From: Burkholderiaceae bacterium
GTDB taxonomy: Bacteria; Pseudomonadota; Gammaproteobacteria; Burkholderiales; Burkholderiaceae_B
DNA: 50,088 nucleotides
Direction: 5' to 3'
Assembly (NCBI GenBank): GCA_030728985.1
Contig: JANQYI010000041.1
Location: forward strand, 1 to 50,088
Below the pieces are notes generated by a model that was not told where the DNA came from, did no database searches, and saw only the letters and a program-made list of their open reading frames with translations. Of this stretch, positions 6,715-15,792 are shown one piece after another. A program made the position numbers and the translations under genes. Within the stretch, counting starts at the first letter, position 1. Every line of letters begins with the position of its first letter.

Positions 6715-7725
6715 ATGACTTTATTTAAAAAATCTTCTTTAGCGGCCATGACATTGGCTATCAGTGCGTTCGGTACGGGCGAGGCCCATGCCAAATGTGG
6801 CGATGTCACCATCGCAGAAATGAACTGGGCCAGCGCCCAAGCGGCTGCACGAGTGGACGCCTTCATACTCAAACACGGGTACGGCTGCAAAACAGAAACC
6901 GTCCCTGGAGACACAATGCCAACAGCCGCATCAATGAGCGAAAAAGCCAGTCCCGATATCGCACCTGAGCTTTGGATGAATAATGTGACCGAACCCATTG
7001 AGCGAGCAGTGGCTCAGAAGCGTTTGGAAATCGTGGGTAATGTGCTTGAAGATCCCGCCATGAACGCCGGTGAAGGATGGTGGGTACCTCGCTACATGGT
7101 CGAAAAAAATCCAGAATTGACCACCATTGCCGGCATTAAGAAAAATGTCGATCTATTCAAAGACCCCGAGGACCCCAGCAAAGGTCGTGTCGTCGGATGC
7201 CCATCGGGTTGGGCTTGCCAAATCACTACTCAAAATCTTTTCAAAGCCTATGGCATGGAAAGCGCAGGCTTTAACTTGGTCGACCCAGGTTCCGGCGCTG
7301 CTCTGGCTGGTGCCATCTTTAAAGCCTACAACCGCGGTGAAGGTGTTTTGGCATATTACTGGGCACCCACCGCCCTGCTGTCAAAACTTGACATGGTGCG
7401 CGTTGACTTAGGCAATTTTGACGCAAAGGAATTTGCTGACTGCACGGGTATCGCCAATTGCCCTAATCCCAAGCCCAACAGCTTCCCAGTTCCCAAGATC
7501 AAAACCGTCGTGACGACTGATTTTGCCAAAAGAAGCCCCGCTGCCATGGCTTATCTAAAAGCCCGCGTCTGGAGTGCTAAAGATTTTGGATCGGTGCTCA
7601 AGTTTATGGAAGAAGAGCAAGCCAATGGACGTGTGGCTGCCGAGTGGTTCTTGAAAAATCGTCCTGATGCTTGGTCGAAGTGGGTTCCTGCCGATGTGGC
7701 TTCAAAAGTAAAGGCTGCCCTCTAG
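6715..7725 (+). CDS. glycine betaine-type ABC transporter substrate-binding protein
   Basis: The periplasmic binding protein of a quaternary-amine ABC importer (OpuAC/ProX-like fold). Residues 1-26 form a signal peptide ending AHA. The mature 310 residues contain family-like stretches such as IAEMNWASAQ near the start, ELWMNN, GEGWWVPRY and AYYWAPTALL; their Trp and Tyr residues are the kind that form the aromatic cage for trimethylammonium groups. AGCGGAG precedes the ATG. It is the first gene of an operon with a permease and ATPase. Candidate substrates are glycine betaine, proline betaine, choline, carnitine or DMSP; I cannot tell which. Confidence 0.88.
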   Translation: MTLFKKSSLAAMTLAISAFGTGEAHAKCGDVTIAEMNWASAQAAARVDAFILKHGYGCKTETVPGDTMPTAASMSEKASPDIAPELWMNNVTEPIERAVAQKRLEIVGNVLEDPAMNAGEGWWVPRYMVEKNPELTTIAGIKKNVDLFKDPEDPSKGRVVGCPSGWACQITTQNLFKAYGMESAGFNLVDPGSGAALAGAIFKAYNRGEGVLAYYWAPTALLSKLDMVRVDLGNFDAKEFADCTGIANCPNPKPNSFPVPKIKTVVTTDFAKRSPAAMAYLKARVWSAKDFGSVLKFMEEEQANGRVAAEWFLKNRPDAWSKWVPADVASKVKAAL

Positions 7726-7743
7726 GTTTTTAGTGATTGAAAA

Positions 7744-7772
7744 GGGCCGTCCCACATCGCATTTGGCGGCCC
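7744..7772 (+). promoter_or_regulatory. intercistronic hairpin between binding protein and permease genes
   Basis: GGGCCG (7744-7749) and CGGCCC (7767-7772) are perfect complementary arms around a 17-base loop, 18 bp after the binding-protein stop. There is no following T-run. Such hairpins often stabilise the upstream message, giving more binding protein than permease; that role is inferred. Confidence 0.4.
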
Positions 7773-7810
7773 GCCGCCACACCAATTTTTAAAAAATAGA
7801 GGCGAGCAAT

Positions 7811-8698
7811 ATGCTTTGGTCTAGTGACTTCCCTCAAATCTCCGACACCACATTGCGTCAGTTATCGCGCACGATCGATCGCGGCTATCTGACTTTTTCT
7901 CGTGAGTACGGTGCTTCGATCGAAGCATTTTTTGATCCCCTGCTGCATTTTCTCATTTGGTTCGAACGAATATTATTGGGTATGCCTTGGTGGTCTGTGG
8001 TTTTGGTGACCGCTGCTATCGGTTACCTGGCCGCAAGAAGCTGGAAACTTTTTGTAGGCATTGTGATTGCCTTGTGTTTGATTGGTGTTTTCGGGATGTG
8101 GGAAAACACGATGCGAACCATGGCGATGATTTTGGTTTGCACGTTAATGTCTATTTTAATTGGGATCCCCATCGGTATTTTTATGGCACGATCCAATGGA
8201 GGACAAAAGGCGATTCTGCCGGTGCTCGACGTGATGCAAACCATGCCGAGCTTTGTGTACCTCATCCCAGTGGTGATGTTGCTTGGCATCGGACGTGTGC
8301 CTGGTTTGATAGCCGTAGTGATTTATGCGATTGCTCCGGTTATCCGACTCACCAACCTCGGTATTCGTTTGGTTGAAAAGGAAGCGCTCGAAGCGGCTGA
8401 CGCTTTTGGCGCCAGTCGACTGCAAAAGCTGATTAAGGTGCAGCTGCCATTGGCGCTACCCAATATCATGGCAGGTATCAATCAAACCATCATGATGGCC
8501 TTGGCCATGGTGGTGATTGCTTCCATGATTGGCGTGAGAGGCTTGGGGCAACCTGTTTTGCAAGCAGTGACAAATCAGTACTTCGCCTTGGGTCTTTTTA
8601 ATGGCGCAGCCGTGGTGATCTTGGCCATTATTTTTGATCGCGTCACGCAAGGCTTCGGACTCAGACTCCAAAAACACCGTGAGGGCGGACCTCAATGA
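7811..8698 (+). CDS. glycine betaine-type ABC transporter permease (ProW/OpuAB-like)
   Basis: The inner-membrane permease of the quaternary-amine ABC importer. The 295-residue protein has an N-terminal extension of about 50 residues, then membrane segments through to about residue 285. The permease signature loop that docks on the ATPase is EAADAFGASRLQKLIKVQLP, with the downstream ALPNIMAGINQTIMMALAMV. The pattern VLDVMQTMPSFVYLIP is strongly typical of ProW/OpuAB. Its last four bases (ATGA) overlap the start of the ATPase gene, which implies coupled translation. Confidence 0.92.
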   Translation: MLWSSDFPQISDTTLRQLSRTIDRGYLTFSREYGASIEAFFDPLLHFLIWFERILLGMPWWSVVLVTAAIGYLAARSWKLFVGIVIALCLIGVFGMWENTMRTMAMILVCTLMSILIGIPIGIFMARSNGGQKAILPVLDVMQTMPSFVYLIPVVMLLGIGRVPGLIAVVIYAIAPVIRLTNLGIRLVEKEALEAADAFGASRLQKLIKVQLPLALPNIMAGINQTIMMALAMVVIASMIGVRGLGQPVLQAVTNQYFALGLFNGAAVVILAIIFDRVTQGFGLRLQKHREGGPQ

Positions 8699-9759
8699 GT
8701 ACTGACACCATCATTTCTATTCGCAATCTGTACAAAGTGTTCGGCAAGGACCCTCAAAAAGCCATGGCCTTGGTCCATCAAGGCATGGGCAAAGACGAGT
8801 TACTCGAGCAAACCGGTCACGTGATTGGCCTAAATAACGTCAACTTAGACATGGAGCGCCACCGCATTCAAGTTGTGATGGGGCTTTCAGGCTCAGGCAA
8901 ATCGACATTGATCCGACACATCAATCGTTTAATTGCGCCTACTGAGGGTGAGATCTTTGTCGATGAACAAGATGTGTTGACCTTGAATGCCAAACAGCTG
9001 CGAGAGCTTCGGCGCTTCAAGATTTCAATGGTCTTTCAGCGCTTCGCCCTGTTTCCACACCGAAACATCATGGAAAACGTCGGATACGGTCTCGAAAATC
9101 AGGGAAGGTCTAAGAAAGATATTGGAGAAACAGCAGCACGCTGGATTGGTCGTGTGGGTTTGTCTGGCTTCGAAAACCACTACCCAGGTCAATTGTCTGG
9201 CGGTATGCAGCAGCGAGTGGGGCTTGCCCGGGCTTTGGCCACTGACGCCGACATCCTCTTGATGGACGAGGCGTTCTCTGCCTTGGATCCCCTGATCCGA
9301 ACGGAAATGCAAGACATTTTGTTAGATTTACAAAATGAGCTGCAAAAGACCATCGTCTTTATCACCCACGATCTTGATGAGGCGCTTCGCATTGGTGACA
9401 GCATCGCCATCTTGCGCGATGGCGAAATTATCCAGACCGACGACCCGCAAAATATTTTGATGAAACCGGCGGACGCCTACGTGGCTGATTTCATGAAAGA
9501 CATCAACCGTGCCCGCGTTTTACGGGTTCGCGCCATCATGAACACACTTGAGCCAGGAGACGAGGGGCTCATCATCCCAGGCAGTACCACCATCGAAGAA
9601 GCGTTGCAGATTTTTGCGGAAACGGCCGGTGACAAACTCATCATCACCGACCGCAAAGGCCTTAAGGTTGGTCGCTTAACGGTCGAGGACTTGATACGTG
9701 GCATTCGACGCCCAACCACGGCCGAAATCCAAGCCGAGAAGTTTACCAACGATGCGTAA
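8695..9759 (+). CDS. glycine betaine-type ABC transporter ATP-binding protein (ProV/OpuAA-like)
   Basis: The ATPase that powers the quaternary-amine importer. Its 354 residues contain Walker A GLSGSGKST (63-71), a Q-loop (MVFQRFALFPH), the ABC signature LSGGMQQRVGLARAL, Walker B ILLMDEAFSALD and the switch His in ITHDLDEALR. The N-terminal extension before the P-loop (VFGKDPQKAMALV...) is typical of ProV/OpuAA, and the C-terminal 80 residues look like a CBS-type regulatory region, which in OpuA senses ionic strength. The ATG overlaps the permease stop by four bases. It closes the operon; no clear terminator follows. Confidence 0.93.
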   Translation: MSTDTIISIRNLYKVFGKDPQKAMALVHQGMGKDELLEQTGHVIGLNNVNLDMERHRIQVVMGLSGSGKSTLIRHINRLIAPTEGEIFVDEQDVLTLNAKQLRELRRFKISMVFQRFALFPHRNIMENVGYGLENQGRSKKDIGETAARWIGRVGLSGFENHYPGQLSGGMQQRVGLARALATDADILLMDEAFSALDPLIRTEMQDILLDLQNELQKTIVFITHDLDEALRIGDSIAILRDGEIIQTDDPQNILMKPADAYVADFMKDINRARVLRVRAIMNTLEPGDEGLIIPGSTTIEEALQIFAETAGDKLIITDRKGLKVGRLTVEDLIRGIRRPTTAEIQAEKFTNDA

Positions 9760-10010
9760 TACTTCAACTACTTGGGCCCCATTGGGTAAACTGTTCGTTA
9801 ATAATTTTCGCGCATTGAACAGGTGTAAGGTTGAAGCTGCCAATAAAAACACGTCAGTACTGATCTGAGCTGATTGTTGCAGTGATTCAAATCGTGTCAT
9901 GTCTAGTTAGCCACCCGGCAACATATTCGCTGCAATATCAAAATGTCGTAGCCCTTGAAAGGGGTACGGCCGGGTAAAGCCAGGTACAACGTGGAGAGAG
10001 TTGTAATACG

Positions 10011-10095
10011 TGGTGCCCGGGGCCGGAATCGAACCGGCACGCCTTGCGGCGGGGGATTTTGAGTCCCCTGCGTCTACCAATTTCACCACCCGGGC
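10011..10095 (-). tRNA. tRNA-Leu (anticodon CAA)
   Basis: An 85-base tRNA on the minus strand with encoded CCA (10011-10013). The 7-bp acceptor GCCCGGG/CCCGGGC, the anticodon arm GGGGA-CTCAAAA-TCCCC with anticodon CAA, a short variable arm of the class II type, and the T arm GCCGGTTCGATTCCGGC are all intact. It reads UUG codons. A -10-like TATACT lies at 10113-10118 on the minus strand, but the -35 region is weak. Confidence 0.95.
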
Positions 10096-10164
10096 AACGC
10101 ACTAAGCCTGTAAGTATAGCCGAGCTTTATAATTTCTGCCTGAGATCGGACCCCGTGAGCCTGT

Positions 10165-10422
10165 CTATTTAAACGTCCACTTGCCCCACATGAACAAAAC
10201 GTTACCATAGCCTTGTCCGCCTGGGAAGGGGATGCCTCCGAAATATTCGGTGCGCTTTTCGGTCGAATAAGCAAAAGGAAAGTGGTAGGTACAAAAAGGC
10301 ACATAAGCCTTCATATCGCCTTCACGCCAAATGTCTCGCACGTGATTAAACGCCAGTGCGTAAAAAGTAGGAGACGTGCATGTGCTTAGCAAAGAGATGT
10401 GGGCGGAAAGTTTGTGAATCAA
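10165..10422 (-). pseudogene. pagP: pagP relic with a large internal deletion
   Basis: An 85-codon frame reads as two distant parts of the lipid A palmitoyltransferase PagP joined in frame. The first part, with IWREGD, then TYHFPFAY, STEKR and EYF, matches the early strands of PagP, where the E. coli text is TWHARFAYDKEKTDRY and the His is catalytic. The second part, YGNVLFMWGKWTF, matches the last strand (E. coli NGNVYFAWMRFQF). About 100 residues between them, including the catalytic Asp-Ser pair, are missing, and no signal peptide is readable upstream. PagP is normally an outer-membrane barrel of about 160-190 residues. The product cannot be active. The rest of 10096-10633 shows no other gene. 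Confidence 0.65.
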
Positions 10423-10633
10423 TGACTTCGGGCAAAATAATCTAGTGCCAAATGACGACCTGAAGTAGCATCGACCTTACAGCAAAACTTTTAAGCGAGC
10501 GACAAATTCAAGGTAGCCAAATTATATCTGGAAGACCTTGCGCCGCAACCTCGGGCTTTTAGGGTTTTGCCGTGACCACCGGAGTACGGGAGTCAAAGAG
10601 CTCAAGAGTACAATGAATTGATTTCAGGACGGA

Positions 10634-11557
10634 ATGCGCAGCATGTTTCAAGAAACACTCAACGAAATACTCAAGTCACACTTCGGCGCAGCGGTGCCGA
10701 TGTGGGCGACTGTAGTGTTTTCCTTGTTCAACGTGGTGCTCATTCTTGGCCTCGCATGGTTTGTTCGTGTTCTCATCATGCGCTCGATTCGCGTGCTGCA
10801 AAGCAGGCTAAGCCTTGCAAGCCATGACGACGAAGAGAAAAAGCGTGTAGAGACGTTGGTCAGAGTGTTTCGCTATGTCACCTCGGTCACCATCGTGGTG
10901 GTGACCATCATGCTGGCGATGTCAGAAATGGGGGTTTCTATCGCGCCGCTGCTTGCGACGGCGGGTGTGGCCGGTATCGCGATTGGTTTTGGTGCGCAAA
11001 GCGTCGTCAAGGACTATTTCACGGGCATTGTGATGTTGCTTGAAAACCAAATACGCCAAGGCGATATCGTCGAGGTCGCGGGCAAGGCGGGTTTTGTCGA
11101 GGAGGTCACGCTGCGGTATGTTCGGCTCAGGGACTATCAGGGTTCGGTCCATTTTGTGCCGAATGGCGTGATTACGACCGTGACCAATCTCAGTCGCAAC
11201 TTTGCGTTTGCCGTGATCGATATAGGCGTCTCATATCGCGCTGATCTTGACCAAGTATTCAACATTATGCGCGACGTGTCCGGGGCGTTGCGACATGACC
11301 CAGTCTTTGGAGAACGGGTGCTGGATGATATTGAAATCGCTGGTGTTGATCAGTGGGCGGACTCGGCGGTCATGATCAAGGCGCGCATCAAAGTAGTCGC
11401 GTTGTGGCACGGACCGATTCGTCGCGAATATTTGCGCCAATTAAAAGTTGCCTTTGATGCTAACAACATAGAAATTCCTTTCCCGCAGCGCGTGATTTAT
11501 TCAAAAGATGATAAAAAAGAAACACCAAAAGAGGTCTCCCGTGATGGCGAGTCTTGA
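10634..11557 (+). CDS. small-conductance mechanosensitive ion channel, MscS family
   Basis: A 307-residue MscS-type channel that opens under membrane tension and releases solutes on hypo-osmotic shock. Three membrane segments lie near residues 22-45, 75-97 and 101-125; the pore helix shows the family Gly/Ala pattern ATAGVAGIAIGFGAQSVVKD. The cytoplasmic beta domain begins with GDIVEVAGKAGFVEEV and FVPNGVITTVTN. Its last 14 bases overlap the next gene, so translation may be coupled. The ATG at 10634 fits the N-terminus of the family; a second ATG lies three codons on. Confidence 0.92.
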   Translation: MRSMFQETLNEILKSHFGAAVPMWATVVFSLFNVVLILGLAWFVRVLIMRSIRVLQSRLSLASHDDEEKKRVETLVRVFRYVTSVTIVVVTIMLAMSEMGVSIAPLLATAGVAGIAIGFGAQSVVKDYFTGIVMLLENQIRQGDIVEVAGKAGFVEEVTLRYVRLRDYQGSVHFVPNGVITTVTNLSRNFAFAVIDIGVSYRADLDQVFNIMRDVSGALRHDPVFGERVLDDIEIAGVDQWADSAVMIKARIKVVALWHGPIRREYLRQLKVAFDANNIEIPFPQRVIYSKDDKKETPKEVSRDGES

Positions 11558-12902
11558 TTTTTCGCTCGCTCGGCACGCGGCGAGCGTCAAGTTTGAACAC
11601 CTCTCGCCTCAGGCCCTTGAGGCTGCCAAAATTTTTCTGCTCGATACGATCGGGGTCGGAGTTGCGGGTGGCAGCACTCCCGAGGTCGCGCCTTTGCTCT
11701 CTGCAGTCAGCCAATGGGGAACGAGCAAAGAAATCTCGCTTTGGGGGCAGCGCCGCACACTAACCGCGACACAGGCCATTTTGGTCAACGCCTATCAGGC
11801 GCATTGTCAGGAGTTTGACTGTTTGCACGAAGGCGCAGTGTTACACGCTATGGCGACTCTGTTGCCCGTATTGCTTGCCGAGGCTCAGTTGCGTGGACCG
11901 GTCTCTGGTCGCGCATTGTTGACAGCGATTGCCGCGGGTGTCGATGTGTCTTGTACGATTGGCATGGCTTCCAAACTCGGTTTGCGATTTTTCCGACCCG
12001 CAGCGTCGGGTGGCTTTGGCGCGGTGGCGGGGTTGGCTAATTTGCGTGGTTTCGACGCGGACGCCACCCTTGCCGCTTTTGGTCATCAGCTTGGTCAAGT
12101 CAGTGGCACGATGCAGGCGCATACCGAGGGTAGTGTGGTGCTCCCTTTTCAGATTGGTGTGAATGCGCGTGCGGCGTTTCAGTCTTGCGATTTAGCGCAG
12201 GCGGGTTTCCCCAGTCTGCAAACGCCTCTGACGGGACGTTTCGGTTATCTGCCGATGTTTGAATCAGAGTGGGATCTCGAGTCCGCTATGCAGGGACTGG
12301 GCGAGCGTTGGCGCCTCACGGAGTTGAGTCATAAACCCTATCCAAGTGGGCGCGCGACCCACGGCGGTATCGAGGGCTTGACCACGCTGCGCCAGCAAGC
12401 AAATTTCGCGGTGACCGATGTGACCGAAATTGTCGTGCGAGGACCCTCCTTACTCAATCACTTGGTCAATCGGCCTGGGGTAGAACATCCCACGCCGAAT
12501 TACGCGCGTTTATGTATGCCTTTTGTCTTGGCAAAAGTGCTCCAGCATGGGGCGTTGGATCCGATGCATTTTCGCGGTGAGGCGCTGGTCGACCCCGAGA
12601 CCTATGCGCTTTCCCTCAAGGTCCGGATGGAAAAAGACGACAATCCCAACCCCAACGCGCTCGTGCCTCAAGAAGTGATCGTCAAGCTCAGTAATGGCAC
12701 GATTATGCGGCACCCGATCGATGTCATGCTGGCGAGCCCCGCGAGACCTTTGAGCCGCGAAGCCCAACTCAGCAAGTTTCATCGCTGCTGGGCGCTTTCG
12801 GCCGAGCCCTTGGGTTCTCCTGAAACGGTCATTGCGCTGATTGATATGTTGGAAGACTGCGCGGATGTCAGGCAACTAATTGCTTGTCTCACACCCTCTT
12901 GA
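11544..12902 (+). CDS. MmgE/PrpD family protein
   Basis: A member of the MmgE/PrpD superfamily, which includes 2-methylcitrate dehydratase, cis-aconitate decarboxylase and many uncharacterised dehydratases. The 452 residues show LDTIGVGVAGG near the start, NAYQAHCQEFD-LHEGAVLHAMATLLP in the N-terminal helical domain, and KPYPSGRATHGGIEG before the C-terminal half. The frame is open upstream to 11508, but ATG 11544 (or GTG 11541) follows AAGAGG and gives the expected N-terminus. It overlaps the MscS gene by 14 bp. No prpB, prpC or acnD is near, so a role in the methylcitrate cycle is not supported; the reaction is unknown. Confidence 0.85.
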   Translation: MASLDFSLARHAASVKFEHLSPQALEAAKIFLLDTIGVGVAGGSTPEVAPLLSAVSQWGTSKEISLWGQRRTLTATQAILVNAYQAHCQEFDCLHEGAVLHAMATLLPVLLAEAQLRGPVSGRALLTAIAAGVDVSCTIGMASKLGLRFFRPAASGGFGAVAGLANLRGFDADATLAAFGHQLGQVSGTMQAHTEGSVVLPFQIGVNARAAFQSCDLAQAGFPSLQTPLTGRFGYLPMFESEWDLESAMQGLGERWRLTELSHKPYPSGRATHGGIEGLTTLRQQANFAVTDVTEIVVRGPSLLNHLVNRPGVEHPTPNYARLCMPFVLAKVLQHGALDPMHFRGEALVDPETYALSLKVRMEKDDNPNPNALVPQEVIVKLSNGTIMRHPIDVMLASPARPLSREAQLSKFHRCWALSAEPLGSPETVIALIDMLEDCADVRQLIACLTPS

Positions 12903-12925
12903 AATCCGAGCTTTACCCCCCATTT
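12898..12925 (+). promoter_or_regulatory. sigma-32 heat-shock promoter for htpG
   Basis: CTTGAAA (12898-12904), 13 bases, then CCCCATTT (12918-12925). This is essentially the RpoH (sigma-32) consensus with allowed spacing. It lies about 100 bp before htpG, a known heat-shock gene. The -35 element overlaps the TGA stop of the upstream MmgE/PrpD gene. Confidence 0.85.
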
Positions 12926-13028
12926 ATGTCATATCAGCTTGTCTGAGGTGTTTGGGTGGTCGCTACGTGCGTACCGCGTTTAAATATTCTTAGCCAAGCC
13001 TTTCTGTGGATAACTTACGGTGAGCACG

Positions 13029-14936
13029 ATGAATCAAACGACTGCGTCTTCAGACGCCTCTCAAACACTGGGTTTTCAGGCAGAGGTCAAGCAACTGCTG
13101 CATCTGATGATCCATTCGCTCTACAGCAACAAGGAAATTTTCCTGCGCGAACTGGTATCGAACGCCTCCGATGCTTGCGACAAATTACGCTTCGAAGCGA
13201 TTGACCATCCCTCTCTTTTTGAGGGAGATGGCGACTTGCGCGTGCGCGTGGATTACGACAAGGCGGCCCGCACCATCACCATTTCCGACAATGGCGTCGG
13301 TCTTTCCAAAGACGAAGCCATCGCCAACTTAGGCACGATCGCGCGTTCCGGTACACGCGAATTTTTCTCAAAACTTACGGGCGACAAGCAAAAAGACGCC
13401 CAGCTTATCGGTCAGTTTGGTGTGGGTTTTTACTCGTCCTTTATCGTGGCGGACAAGGTCACGGTGCGGAGCCGCAGAGCCGGACTGCCCGCCGACCAAG
13501 GCGTGGTCTGGGAGTCAGATGGTCAAGGTGAGTTTTCAATCGGTTTGACAGAAAAAGCCACCCGCGGAACGGACGTGGTGTTGCACTTGCGCGCCGACGA
13601 AGACGAATTTTTAAGCGGTTATAAATTGCGCGAAGTCCTGCGCCGCTACTCAGATCACATCTCCTTGCCTGTGCAGATGCTCAAAGAAGAGTGGGATCAG
13701 GAAAAGTCTGAGCAAGTTAAAAAAGACGAGTGGGAGTCTGTGAATCAGGCCAATGCGCTTTGGACACGTAGCAAGTCCGAGGTGACAGACGAGCAATACC
13801 GCGAGTTTTATAAGCATGTCTCGCATGATTACGATGATCCACTCGCCTGGACCCACAATCGCGTCGAAGGGCGTAGCGAGTACACACAATTACTTTACGT
13901 TCCCAAGCATGCGCCGTTTGATATGTGGGATCGCGACGCGCGTCGCGGCGTCAAACTTTACGTCAAGCGCGTCTTCATTATGGACGACGCTGAGCAGATG
14001 TTGCCGTCCTATCTGCGCTTTGTCCGAGGTGTGATTGATTCCGCCGATTTGCCTCTAAACGTCTCACGCGAGTTGCTGCAAGAAAGTCGTGATGTCAAGG
14101 CGATCCGTGAGGGTTCGACCAAACGTATTTTGAGCTTGCTCGAAGACTTGGCGGAAAATAAAAAAGAGGAATATGCGACCTTCTGGGCCGAGTTTGGTCA
14201 GGTTTTAAAGGAAGGTACGGGCGAGGATTCGGCTAACCTTGAGCGTATCGCCAAGCTGTTACGTTTTGCCTCGACCAAAGACGACTCCGATGCGCAGACT
14301 GTGACGCTGGAGGATTACCTGGCGCGCATGAAAGAAGGCCAGGAGACGATTTACTTCGTGACCGCAGACAGTTATACAGCGGGTCGCAATAGTCCCCACC
14401 TCGAGATTTTCCGCAAAAAAGGCATCGAAGTTTTGGTCTTGTGGGACCGTGTCGATGAGTGGATGCTGTCGCACTTGCGCGAGTTCAATGGCAAAAAACT
14501 GGTCTCGGTCGCCAAAGGCGGCTTGGATCTCGAGGCCTTGGCCAACGAAGAGGAAAAGAAGCATCAGACCGAGGTCGCGGAGCAGTTCAAGCCGTTGGTC
14601 GAGCGGCTGCAAGAGTCTCTCAAGGATCGCGTCAAAGAAGTGCGTGTGACCTTGCGCCTCGTGGACTCGCCGTCATGCGTGGTGGTGGGGCAAAACGACT
14701 TGAGTCCTCACTTGCAACGGATGCTAAAAGCCGCCGGACAGGAGGCGCCGAGCATTCTTCCTGTGCTCGAAATCAATCCAGAGCATGCCTTAGTCAAGCG
14801 CGTTCAGTCCGCGTCTGAGGACACGTTCAATGACTGGGCCAGCCTGTTGTTCGAGCAGGCCTTGTTGGCGGACGGCTCTAGCTTGCCTGACCCCACCGCC
14901 TTTGTCCGCCGCGTCAATCAGTTGTTACTCGGTTAA
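13029..14936 (+). CDS. htpG: chaperone protein HtpG (Hsp90)
   Basis: The bacterial Hsp90, an ATP-driven dimeric cytosolic chaperone. The GHKL ATP site is clear: [17 protein letters not shown] (first motif), [18 protein letters not shown] (second) and [17 protein letters not shown] (third). The middle domain and the dimerising C-terminal domain follow to a normal total of 635 residues. ATG 13029 was chosen over GTG 13020 because GGTGAG precedes it and homologues begin close to there. A sigma-32 promoter lies upstream. The gene's last 12 bases overlap the end of the convergent ampD. Confidence 0.96.
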   Translation: MNQTTASSDASQTLGFQAEVKQLLHLMIHSLYSNKEIFLRELVSNASDACDKLRFEAIDHPSLFEGDGDLRVRVDYDKAARTITISDNGVGLSKDEAIANLGTIARSGTREFFSKLTGDKQKDAQLIGQFGVGFYSSFIVADKVTVRSRRAGLPADQGVVWESDGQGEFSIGLTEKATRGTDVVLHLRADEDEFLSGYKLREVLRRYSDHISLPVQMLKEEWDQEKSEQVKKDEWESVNQANALWTRSKSEVTDEQYREFYKHVSHDYDDPLAWTHNRVEGRSEYTQLLYVPKHAPFDMWDRDARRGVKLYVKRVFIMDDAEQMLPSYLRFVRGVIDSADLPLNVSRELLQESRDVKAIREGSTKRILSLLEDLAENKKEEYATFWAEFGQVLKEGTGEDSANLERIAKLLRFASTKDDSDAQTVTLEDYLARMKEGQETIYFVTADSYTAGRNSPHLEIFRKKGIEVLVLWDRVDEWMLSHLREFNGKKLVSVAKGGLDLEALANEEEKKHQTEVAEQFKPLVERLQESLKDRVKEVRVTLRLVDSPSCVVVGQNDLSPHLQRMLKAAGQEAPSILPVLEINPEHALVKRVQSASEDTFNDWASLLFEQALLADGSSLPDPTAFVRRVNQLLLG

Positions 14937-15518
14937 GTCGGGTCGCGGGCTCGGTAAAGCCGCGACAGACCAACCCGCAAGCTGGGCATAACGCGCCCAA
15001 TCAAAGGCGGGCCCTGGATCCGTTTTGCGCCCAGGTGCAATGTCACAATGCCCTCTGACTGCGGTCAGGGGGTAGCGTGCACGCAGACATTCTGTCAATG
15101 CGGCGAGAGCGGTATATTGTGCCGCTGTGTAGGCGAGGGTGTCTGTGCCTTCGAGTTCAATACCAATAGAAAAGTCATTGCATTGCTCGCGACCTGCGTG
15201 TTGTGACACGCCCGCATGCCAAGCCCGCGCATCGCAGGAAACAAACTGGGTAATGTGACCATCACGGTCGATGACAAAATGCGCGGAAACGGTCAGACCT
15301 TGAAGATTTTCTTCAAACCAAGGATCAGCCTGCAGATCAAGTTGATTGAGAAAGAGATCCGCGACGAACGGCGTGCCAAACTGACCGGGTGGCAAACTGA
15401 TGTTGTGAATCACCAGCAAGGAAATATCGCTGTCAGTCGGACGTTCATTAAAGTTGGGAGAAGGGCGCAGCGTAATGCCTGCCTTGGGTTCAAGCCACGC
15501 TTGCGCGTCGAGCTTCAT
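14925..15518 (-). CDS. ampD: 1,6-anhydro-N-acetylmuramyl-L-alanine amidase AmpD
   Basis: The cytoplasmic zinc amidase that strips the stem peptide from anhydromuropeptides during peptidoglycan recycling; its loss derepresses ampC-type beta-lactamases in other bacteria. The zinc ligands are His38 (VIHN), His157 (GHCDI) and Asp167 (TDPG), with Glu121 and Lys165 as the other active-site residues, all at the spacing of the Citrobacter enzyme. There is no signal peptide, which separates it from AmiD. The 197-residue length is normal. It overlaps the convergent htpG by 12 bp and lies 9 bp after the PP0621-like gene. Confidence 0.95.
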   Translation of the reverse strand: MKLDAQAWLEPKAGITLRPSPNFNERPTDSDISLLVIHNISLPPGQFGTPFVADLFLNQLDLQADPWFEENLQGLTVSAHFVIDRDGHITQFVSCDARAWHAGVSQHAGREQCNDFSIGIELEGTDTLAYTAAQYTALAALTECLRARYPLTAVRGHCDIAPGRKTDPGPAFDWARYAQLAGWSVAALPSPRPDLTE

Positions 15519-15527
15519 GATTTGAGG

Positions 15528-15791
15528 TTAGCGTGGTCTGTGAGGACCAAGTTGCGCATGCGCTTGGCTACACCAGGTTTCGTCTTGGGTCAGCAAAGCC
15601 TCAGAACGCGGTAAAAATATATTGCAGTGCGCGCATTGCACCATCGCCTCGGATCCCGGAAGGGGATTGCTCTGTGGAGGCTTGCTGGCTTGCTCATCCC
15701 GAAAGCGTTTTTTTGCGGCTTGGTGCGCTAAAAAACGACTGCCTAACAGTACGACAAAAAATACGGCAATCCAAAATAGTGTTTTACCCAT
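15528..15791 (-). CDS. PP0621-like small protein with a Cys motif
   Basis: An 87-residue protein with one N-terminal membrane segment (about 4-23), a charged linker and a C-terminal part with CAHCNIFLPRSEAL and a later Cys-Ser-His, which may bind a metal. This fits the uncharacterised PP0621 family. It sits in a tight minus-strand run: the YpjD-like gene ends one base before its start and ampD follows 9 bp later. Function is unknown. Confidence 0.75.
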   Translation of the reverse strand: MGKTLFWIAVFFVVLLGSRFLAHQAAKKRFRDEQASKPPQSNPLPGSEAMVQCAHCNIFLPRSEALLTQDETWCSQAHAQLGPHRPR

Positions 15792-15792
15792 C

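Noticed and set aside
9676..9900. Minus-strand frame of 74 codons after the ABC ATPase gene
   Set aside because: Half of it is antisense to the ATPase gene and the rest shows no family resemblance or ribosome-binding site. The interval 9760-10010 shows no gene I can support.
10011..10095. Attachment-site repeat for an integrated island at tRNA-Leu
   Set aside because: I looked for the tRNA 3' end repeated in positions 1-10000 and saw none; there is also no integrase gene in the window.
13020..13028. GTG at 13020 as the htpG start
   Set aside because: It lacks a ribosome-binding site, while ATG 13029 has GGTGAG before it and matches the N-terminus of related HtpG proteins. The GTG remains possible.
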